Virus record (IMG/VR): IMGVR_UViG_3300032291_004401
Span: 1 to 27,659 of that record
Origin: a virus
DNA: 27,659 nucleotides
Direction: 5' to 3' (one strand)
Part shown: positions 23,255-27,659 of the stretch, one piece after another
Position numbering within the stretch: the stretch's first letter is position 1
Layout of the letters: the number at the start of each line of letters is the position of its first letter
The notes under the pieces: generated by a model
Database searches by the model: none
Told to the model about the DNA's origin: nothing
Seen by the model: the letters and a program-made list of their open reading frames with translations, nothing else
Program-made: the position numbers and the translations under genes

Positions 23255-23288
23255 TGTTTTCTCCTATTTTGATTAGTTGATTTATATA

Positions 23289-23552
23289 TTAACAATCCCA
23301 TTTGCGCAGAGACAAAGCTTTGCGAGTGGGACGACCTTTAGAATCCTTCATTGGCCCCGGCATACCGCCCATGCGAGCACAAAATGACTTACGTCGAGCC
23401 GCCGCTTTAGGTGACTTCTTTGCCTGCTTAGATGACACTGGCGGCTTTAGTGTACCACCAGTCTGAGCCTTGTATGACGCACGGCCTTTAGCGTTCAAAC
23501 CACCAGCAGGATTCTTGCCCTCTTTACGTTGCCAAGCAGCAGTTTTAGCCAT
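23289..23552 (-). CDS. DUF6321-type small phage protein
   Basis: The 87-residue protein has the pattern AAWQRKEGKNPAGGLNAKG, then a Lys/Ala/Arg-rich segment, RRKSFCARMGGM, and LRKWDC at the end. I recognise this as DUF6321, a basic family found in many phages and some plasmids, with no established function. The two Cys residues (58 and 87) are family hallmarks. Its ATG overlaps the stop of the upstream gene (TAATG). Confidence 0.82.
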   Translation of the reverse strand: MAKTAAWQRKEGKNPAGGLNAKGRASYKAQTGGTLKPPVSSKQAKKSPKAAARRKSFCARMGGMPGPMKDSKGRPTRKALSLRKWDC

Positions 23553-23689
23553 TACTTTTTTCCTTTTTTATTTTTATTTACCTTTGGCGACTTACGAGGC
23601 TTTGGTGCGCTCTTTAGTTCCACACCATGTAAGAAATTATTTTGCCCCATTCTGGGACCAGCTATGTAAATGCTTTTTTTCATAACCAT
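23552..23689 (-). CDS. Tiny basic protein upstream of the DUF6321 gene
   Basis: The frame encodes 45 residues: MVMKKSIYIAGPRMGQNN, a short middle part and a Lys-rich C terminus. AAAGGA lies upstream at a rather long spacing; an in-frame ATG two codons further in is an alternative start. Coupled to the DUF6321 gene by TAATG. No family is recognised. Confidence 0.6.
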   Translation of the reverse strand: MVMKKSIYIAGPRMGQNNFLHGVELKSAPKPRKSPKVNKNKKGKK

Positions 23690-23703
23690 AATTAAATTAT
23701 CCT

Positions 23704-24381
23704 TTAAAAAGTTTCAACTAAATTTTTAACAGCTATATTTCTTGACATTGTGTTAGCAGTTAGTGTGGTTTTTCTAAACCATTTTAAAACGATATTATAT
23801 CTAGTACCGCTTTTAACCTGATTTACACCATGTAAATACATTGCGTTTGTTGGGAACGTAACAACCTCTCCGGCCTTAGGGCTTATTACTAAATCATATT
23901 CTGGGAATACAATTTCCCCACCTTCATAGTCATCATTTAGATAAACTAAAGAAGAATAATCAGATAAAAATCTAGGTATATGAGTATGCCAATGTGGGTC
24001 TGAATCATTTATTTCTAAAGCTAATTCAGAATTATTATACTCACTGTCAGAATGTATAGTTTGGAAATCTCCAATAGACCAAACCCTGCCCCATATTTGG
24101 GGGTCACAAACCAATCTTTGCCCGTACTTATATTCAAGCCTATCTTTTACTTGATTAATTAAGTTAAATAAAACTGGCTTAAGATCATCAGAAATAGTAA
24201 AATATGGCACTGCTTTGACAGTAACGGGATCACCATTTGGATAATAGTCACAGCCTAAACCGTTTGGCATCAGGTCGTTCCAGTCATCAGGACACTTCAT
24301 GTGTCCCAATAAACTGTGAACGTCTTCGGTTGATATTACATCATTATTTATAACAATATTATCTACAGAACCAATACCCAT
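23704..24381 (-). CDS. 2OG-Fe(II) oxygenase, prolyl 4-hydroxylase type (second copy)
   Basis: This 225-residue protein has the prolyl hydroxylase superfamily core: iron ligands H110-S-D112 and H184 (YLHGVNQVKSGTRY), 2-oxoglutarate-binding R194, plus SLVYLNDDYEGGEIVFPEYD and SPKAGEVVTFP. Compared with the paralogue at 2709-3302 it has an extra loop of about 20 residues after the HxD motif (NNSELALEINDSDPHWHTH) and a longer C-terminal tail. The active site is complete. The substrate is unknown; its position among basic virion-type proteins makes a protein target worth considering. Confidence 0.9.
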   Translation of the reverse strand: MGIGSVDNIVINNDVISTEDVHSLLGHMKCPDDWNDLMPNGLGCDYYPNGDPVTVKAVPYFTISDDLKPVLFNLINQVKDRLEYKYGQRLVCDPQIWGRVWSIGDFQTIHSDSEYNNSELALEINDSDPHWHTHIPRFLSDYSSLVYLNDDYEGGEIVFPEYDLVISPKAGEVVTFPTNAMYLHGVNQVKSGTRYNIVLKWFRKTTLTANTMSRNIAVKNLVETF

Positions 24382-24386
24382 AGCAA

Positions 24387-24485
24387 CTATTTCTTCTGTC
24401 TCTTCTCCAAAGCTTCAGCTATATCAGATAACTTAAATACTATCTTCCAAAAAAAATCAGTTAGACTAAAATATTTTTTACTCAT
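24387..24485 (-). CDS. Very small protein ahead of the oxygenase
   Basis: The frame encodes 32 residues (MSKKYFSLTDFFWKIVFKLSD...), probably one amphipathic helix with a charged tail. Its start overlaps the stop of the upstream gene by 8 bases, and its stop lies 5 bases before the oxygenase start. It could be a leader-type reading frame that couples translation. No further evidence supports a function. Confidence 0.42.
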   Translation of the reverse strand: MSKKYFSLTDFFWKIVFKLSDIAEALEKRQKK

Positions 24486-24582
24486 TGTTTTTTTTCTTTG
24501 GCTTATCCGATACGGGTTCTCCTAGAACCTTAACTGGAGCTGCGTTACCTTTAGAAACTTTTCTGAATTTAGCCAAAGCCAT
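24478..24582 (-). CDS. Tiny basic protein
   Basis: The frame encodes 34 residues: MALAKFRKVSKGNAAPVKVLGEPV, ending in DKPKKKNNE. The ATG lies directly after the stop of the 103-residue Lys/Ala-rich gene. The composition matches the other small basic proteins around it. The function is unknown. Confidence 0.55.
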   Translation of the reverse strand: MALAKFRKVSKGNAAPVKVLGEPVSDKPKKKNNE

Positions 24583-24894
24583 TTATTTAGCAGACTTTTT
24601 TGGACGACCCTTGCTTGCCTTAGTCGAACTTGCTGCGCGTGCAGCGTCTTCGGGACGAGGACCGACCTTGCCTGTCTTAGGAGCAGTGGCCTTCTTAGCA
24701 GCTTTTGCAACTTCCTTCTTTGCATCTGCAACGATATTCTTAGCTGCGTCTTTGGCTATTTCGGCTACAGCGTCTGCTTGGTTAACAAGATCATCAATGA
24801 TCTTCGCTTGCGCTTTTGCCATAGGGCCGTCTGCTTGTATCTTTTGTGCCTTGAAGATTACTTGCTTTATTTTGCTTGCCATTTTCTTAAACAT
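24583..24894 (-). CDS. Lys/Ala-rich histone-like protein
   Basis: This 103-residue protein has a helical first half (MFKKMASKIKQVIFKAQKIQ...), a run of Ala/Lys/Asp helices with AKDAAKNIVADAKKEVAK near the middle, and an unstructured basic tail rich in Pro, Ser and Lys. It looks like histone H1-like or nucleoid-associated proteins and might bind phage DNA. AGAGGT precedes the ATG at 24894; an ATG four codons further in (MASKIK) is an alternative. A promoter-like box lies 24 bases upstream. Confidence 0.68.
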   Translation of the reverse strand: MFKKMASKIKQVIFKAQKIQADGPMAKAQAKIIDDLVNQADAVAEIAKDAAKNIVADAKKEVAKAAKKATAPKTGKVGPRPEDAARAASSTKASKGRPKKSAK

Positions 24895-24916
24895 GTTACC
24901 TCTGTTTTTGTCTTGT

Positions 24917-24930
24917 GATGATAATAGTAA
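24917..24930 (-). promoter_or_regulatory. Candidate -10 box for the small basic gene block
   Basis: On the minus strand ATTACTATTAT contains TACTAT at 24929-24924, the same hexamer seen before the genes at 289, 1311, 7920 and 15295. It lies in a 73-base AT-rich gap, with a predicted start near 24917. No dyad masking the 24894 start was found. Confidence 0.35.
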
Positions 24931-24967
24931 TATTATATATTATATAATTATAATTTGCAACTAGCTC

Positions 24968-25294
24968 TTACTTATTGCCCTGTTGTGATTCTTTAATTAA
25001 AGAATATCTGTCACCAGTTTCTTTAGAAACAACAGCAAACCCGTACGCAGCTGCATCTTCTATGGCCAACCTAAGGCCTTCTTTATCTTCAAATGAAACG
25101 TTTGGCAATGGTATTGTTACCGCAGCATAGACGTCAATATTCTCAAAGTTGCCAATGTTTATTTTTCTATTTACCCCACAAATAAACACTGGTGATGTCG
25201 TAATCGCCAGATCTGCGGAAACAGAATTCATTACATTGTCTATGGGAGAATCAAATGAGGATGATTCTTGAGCACTTTTATTAATCTTAGGCAT
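24968..25294 (-). CDS. Uncharacterised protein with an NIGNFENIDVYAAV segment
   Basis: This 108-residue protein has a disordered Ser-rich N terminus and a compact C-terminal domain (RKINIGNFENIDVYAAVTIPL, then GLRLAIEDAAAYGFAVV). Proteins with a K-NxGNFE start to the domain are frequent near replication genes in actinophages, without a known role. Its start overlaps the end of the dNMP-kinase-like gene by 8 bases, suggesting co-translation. AGGA lies upstream. Confidence 0.65.
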   Translation of the reverse strand: MPKINKSAQESSSFDSPIDNVMNSVSADLAITTSPVFICGVNRKINIGNFENIDVYAAVTIPLPNVSFEDKEGLRLAIEDAAAYGFAVVSKETGDRYSLIKESQQGNK

Positions 25295-26066
25295 TATTTT
25301 TTATTCCTATTCCGAGGCACTCTAGTGTTGCCGCAACTTGTTGTTCTAAATTCATATTATTAGTATCTATAACAGCAGAAGCTATTTGCTTAACTTCTTC
25401 TGCTTCCATCTCTGAACTGTGCCCAGACTGTTCACTGTTCATTATAGCACCATCTCGTTTCAAAATTCGCTTATCAAGGACTTCTTTATCTGCATCAAAG
25501 CTTATAATAAATCCGTTCGGCTGCTTAAGGATACTCTTGGCTTCGTTTACATAACGCACATCAGACACTATAACGCACATCGGATTGATGTTATCTTCTT
25601 CATGATTCTTTAAATAGTTTCTATATATTTTATTAGCTTTTATTATTGCCCAGTTTGAAAAACAATTTTCATCGTATTCCCTACAGATATCACCAGCTTT
25701 TTGAAGAAATGTTCTAGGCTTGGAGCCCTCTTCCTCTATTGGGGTGTTGTAAATCTGCTTTACCTTTTCAATTAAGATATCATAATGAGGCATGTTCCCT
25801 ATCGATGATCCACCATACACTTCATACAAAACTTCGTGAAGTGAATAAAGTTTTCTTGATTCTTCATTAAAGCCTATTATGTTTTTCTTTACTGATGCCA
25901 TCTCATAAAGTGGAAGAGCGTAGAAAATATGATCCCAATTTATGCCAAACTTTACAGTTTCCATTGAACCTTTTGGGATTATTGATTCTGCTACAGAAGT
26001 TTTTCCACTTCCAGCTTTACCAGACAGGCCAAGTATTATCGGTTGGTTATTAATAAATTTTTTCAT
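25287..26066 (-). CDS. Deoxynucleoside monophosphate kinase-like P-loop protein
   Basis: This 259-residue protein has Walker A G16-K-A-G-S-G-K22-T23 near the N terminus. RTFLQKAGDICREYDENCFSNWAI follows, and then VIVSDVRYVNEAKSI, as in phage dNMP kinases such as T4 gene 1. SGHSSEMEAEE near the C terminus matches the nucleotide-lid region of that group. It probably phosphorylates dNMPs to feed phage DNA synthesis. The start lies in a leaderless-type promoter with a masking dyad, and no ribosome-binding site is visible. Another P-loop kinase activity is possible. Confidence 0.75.
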   Translation of the reverse strand: MKKFINNQPIILGLSGKAGSGKTSVAESIIPKGSMETVKFGINWDHIFYALPLYEMASVKKNIIGFNEESRKLYSLHEVLYEVYGGSSIGNMPHYDILIEKVKQIYNTPIEEEGSKPRTFLQKAGDICREYDENCFSNWAIIKANKIYRNYLKNHEEDNINPMCVIVSDVRYVNEAKSILKQPNGFIISFDADKEVLDKRILKRDGAIMNSEQSGHSSEMEAEEVKQIASAVIDTNNMNLEQQVAATLECLGIGIKNNA

Positions 26067-26095
26067 GCAATAAGTATAGCAGAAAATTATTGCAT
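26064..26095 (-). promoter_or_regulatory. Leaderless-type promoter inside a perfect 9-bp dyad
   Basis: On the minus strand ATGCAATAA (26095-26087) and TTATTGCAT (26073-26065) form a perfect 9-bp inverted repeat with a 13-base loop. TGC-TATACT (26081-26073) is an extended -10 box standing 6 bases before the ATG at 26066. The left arm encodes the last Met-Gln-stop of RNase H and lies upstream of the expected start. The right arm contains the first two bases of the start codon. Read-through RNA would hide the start; local RNA would not. Confidence 0.55.
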
Positions 26096-26515
26096 TTTTT
26101 GATTTCTAATTTCTAATTCATCCAGAAAAGCGTTGGCTAATGCATCGGGTTCCCATACGAAAGATCTTGGGACTTGAATCACCCTAAAATTATACTCTGA
26201 TTTTATTTCCTCGATAGTCATCAACAAGGGTAGCAACAGTCTATTCTTGCATTCCCACTTGCCATTTATTTGATTTGCGACCACAGCTGAATCAGTATAG
26301 ATAATAGGATCGGACAAATCAGCCATAGCAGATATCAATAGTCCAGCTATAACAGCTTCATACTCAGCTTCATTATTTGTTCTTGGGCCAAGGCCTCTGG
26401 AAAATTGTGCTATTTTTTTTCTATTCTTATAGACAACTACGGAACAAGCAGCTTCGCCAGTTTTCTTTTGCCCTTGCCCTCTTGATGCCCCATCGCAAAA
26501 AACTTCAAAGTTCAT
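26087..26515 (-). CDS. Ribonuclease H-like protein
   Basis: The protein has 142 residues and all four acidic active-site residues of RNase HI: D8 in CDGASRGQG, E51 in TNNEAEYEA, D75 in IYTDSAVVANQI and D124 in PDALANAFLDE. It should cut RNA in RNA-DNA hybrids with two metal ions, removing primers or transcripts during phage replication. It lacks an extra hybrid-binding domain. Its ATG overlaps the upstream stop (TAATG), and its end forms part of the dyad before the kinase-like gene. Confidence 0.92.
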   Translation of the reverse strand: MNFEVFCDGASRGQGQKKTGEAACSVVVYKNRKKIAQFSRGLGPRTNNEAEYEAVIAGLLISAMADLSDPIIYTDSAVVANQINGKWECKNRLLLPLLMTIEEIKSEYNFRVIQVPRSFVWEPDALANAFLDELEIRNQKMQ

Positions 26516-26724
26516 TAATCTACTTCAACGTCGTAAGGGATGTCCAATTCGATAGCTCTATTCTTAATATTATTTTCTTGGCTACCGCCGGAAATAGTAT
26601 GGGTAGATACTAATAGGTATCTTTCCTTTTTATACTCAACCTGAGTAGGGAAATCTAATTTTTTTCTTTTACTAGAATAAAATTCTTTAGCTTTATCAAC
26701 CGCTCTATAATGACCTATAAACAT
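26515..26724 (-). CDS. Small uncharacterised protein
   Basis: The 69-residue protein (MFIGHYRAVDKAKEFYSSKR..., then QVEYKKERYLLVSTHTISGG) appears soluble, basic at the start and acidic at the end (ELDIPYDVEVD). AGGAGA precedes the ATG, and it is coupled to RNase H by a TAATG overlap. I do not recognise it. Confidence 0.65.
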   Translation of the reverse strand: MFIGHYRAVDKAKEFYSSKRKKLDFPTQVEYKKERYLLVSTHTISGGSQENNIKNRAIELDIPYDVEVD

Positions 26725-26735
26725 AATTGTCTCCT

Positions 26736-27251
26736 CTAGTATGTAGTAAAATCACTTTCAAGATAATGACCCTTACTTTCTCTCGATGCAGCAATTTGCA
26801 TAGATTGCACTTTGTCCATCAATTTTCTAGCTGACTCTGAAGATATTCGAGCAGCACTCTCCATTGATTCAGCTAGGCTCATGACAGCTTCGCATGTGAT
26901 TAGGGCTGAGTATTCATCCTCTGCTGCCTCCATGGCTGCTGCTTCTCTCTCCGCCTCATTCTTGCCCACTCTGGAAGACTTGTATTTCTTTTTATATTTA
27001 CCTTCCATTATTTTATAGTTGGCTCGGGCCATGCCAGCAAATCTTGCTGCTCTACCATAAACGTTAGACGTCTTGGCCACAAGTGAAGCCATGTTTTCGA
27101 TGCCCAGGTCAACAGTATCTTCGTCCGGTATCTCTATGAAGTATTTATTATTTTTTGTTACATCAACATAAGAATTAATTACTTCTTGGATTTGTGGTCC
27201 AAGAAAGTCTGAGAGTAGTTGTTGGAGTTTTTCTAAACTCTGATTATTCAT
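26736..27251 (-). CDS. Helix-rich uncharacterised phage protein
   Basis: This 171-residue protein is nearly all helical by composition. An N-terminal LQQLLSDFLGPQIQEVI helix is followed by NVYGRAARFAGMARANYKI, a basic KGKYKKKYK-like stretch and a long Ala/Glu-rich helix to the end. It recalls actinophage proteins near replication or recombination genes that have no settled function. AAGGA lies before the ATG. Its start overlaps the end of the HTH protein gene by 8 bases. Confidence 0.65.
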   Translation of the reverse strand: MNNQSLEKLQQLLSDFLGPQIQEVINSYVDVTKNNKYFIEIPDEDTVDLGIENMASLVAKTSNVYGRAARFAGMARANYKIMEGKYKKKYKSSRVGKNEAEREAAAMEAAEDEYSALITCEAVMSLAESMESAARISSESARKLMDKVQSMQIAASRESKGHYLESDFTTY

Positions 27252-27659
27252 TTTTATCCTTTTTGATTAAACCAAATTGTTTTAATAGTGGTTGCAATTC
27301 TTCATCGGTTTTAATTATTGAAACTATTTTTTCTCTTATTTCTTTTAGATGTTCCCTAACAGTGTTAGGATGTTCATTGATTTTTAAAGATATATCGCTG
27401 GACCTCTTACCATCTACATACCTCCATTTTATCAGCTGCCTCTCCTGTATTGTCAACTTATCGAAAGGAGGAAAATTATTTTCTCCTACCACCCAAGCTT
27501 CATCTATATCTTCTGCAGATAGGATTGATTCCAAGGAATATTCTCTAGGTTCTGCTTTGAATCCTGTTTGAAAATTTTCACTTTCTGGGTCAGTGTCTGC
27601 GTCGTCGTCTATTAGAGGAAATGTTTTTCTTCCTAGCTGATCTATCAAAAATGTATCAA
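27244..27659 (-). CDS. HTH protein like sigma-70 region 4 or LuxR, 5' end cut off
   Basis: The frame is open to the right edge; an internal TTG at 27648 is the only possible start in view, so the N terminus is probably missing. Counted from that TTG, residues 65-108 (KLTIQERQLIKWRYVDGKRSS.ISLKINEHPNTVREHLKEI) have the helix-turn-helix of sigma region 4 and LuxR-type regulators, which also occurs in small phage terminase-like and transcription factors. An acidic N-terminal part precedes it. A phage transcription factor that recognises the TACTAT-type promoters would fit, but this is speculation. Confidence 0.62.
   Translation of the reverse strand, partial: DTFLIDQLGRKTFPLIDDDADTDPESENFQTGFKAEPREYSLESILSAEDIDEAWVVGENNFPPFDKLTIQERQLIKWRYVDGKRSSDISLKINEHPNTVREHLKEIREKIVSIIKTDEELQPLLKQFGLIKKDKNE

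Noticed and set aside
25441-25449. Another exact TGCTATAAT on the minus strand inside the kinase-like gene
   Set aside because: No gene start follows at 5-6 bases; a GTG there opens only a 17-residue frame. It is kept as a chance occurrence and a caution for the promoter motif.
26065-26100. The 9-bp dyad followed by TTTTTT as a plus-strand terminator
   Set aside because: No plus-strand gene or transcript is expected there, and the stem is AT-rich. The position over the minus-strand -10 box and start codon explains it better.
1-27659. tRNA genes, CRISPR arrays, transposases, integrases and reverse transcriptases
   Set aside because: I saw no cloverleaf with a conserved TTCRA arm in the few gaps, no regularly spaced direct repeats with unique spacers, and no coding frame with the corresponding motifs.

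Overview
This 27.7-kb window looks like part of the genome of a tailed double-stranded DNA phage. Genes are packed tightly, often with ATGA or TAATG stop/start overlaps. It holds a fibre-like protein, a tail-type lysin, an endolysin, holin-like membrane proteins, many very small basic proteins, RNase H and a dNMP-kinase-like enzyme. The DNA is AT-rich. Thr-rich linkers with TTT..TTTVAP motifs, and a large secreted protein of a type I associate with planktonic Actinobacteria, suggest an aquatic actinobacterial host. The host is an inference and was not tested by any search.

Layout. Positions 1-2692 read on the plus strand: the tail of an HNH-like protein, two cysteine-cluster proteins, a ferredoxin, a translationally coupled membrane cassette (holin-like, lipoprotein, two-TM protein) and a conserved phage protein of unknown function. 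From 2709 to the right edge everything reads on the minus strand. Going left from the right edge, in transcription order, there is: a region-4-like HTH protein; small unknowns; RNase H; a dNMP-kinase-like P-loop protein; a block (about 21.2-24.9 kb) of tiny Lys/Ala-rich proteins enclosing an M15 endolysin with its membrane coiled-coil partner and a prolyl-hydroxylase-like oxygenase; a clavaminate-synthase-like oxygenase; a seven-gene sugar cassette (RmlD, methyltransferase, GT2, RmlC, two methyltransferases, GT17); a 1636-residue fibre with an SGNH hydrolase domain; a bifunctional lysin; a 1224-residue secreted protein with seven exact-length 34-residue acidic repeats; a degenerate TauD-like protein; and a second prolyl-hydroxylase-like oxygenase.

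How it may work together. The sugar cassette could make and attach a methylated deoxysugar, while the fibre and tail lysin act on the host envelope. The secreted protein could change the infected cell surface. Four proteins have 2-oxoglutarate/Fe(II) oxygenase folds, but one has lost all the usual metal ligands.

The most interesting observation is regulatory. At several genes (289, 509, 1311, 7920, 21212 and 26066) a perfect or near-perfect inverted repeat puts the ribosome-binding site or start codon into, or directly beside, a predicted RNA hairpin. Its left arm lies upstream of the start site expected from a TACTAT or TGC-TATAAT -10 box. Read-through transcripts would be masked and locally started transcripts open, the logic known from the T4 lysozyme gene e. 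Three or four of these promoters also sit 5-6 bases before the start codon, which predicts leaderless mRNAs.
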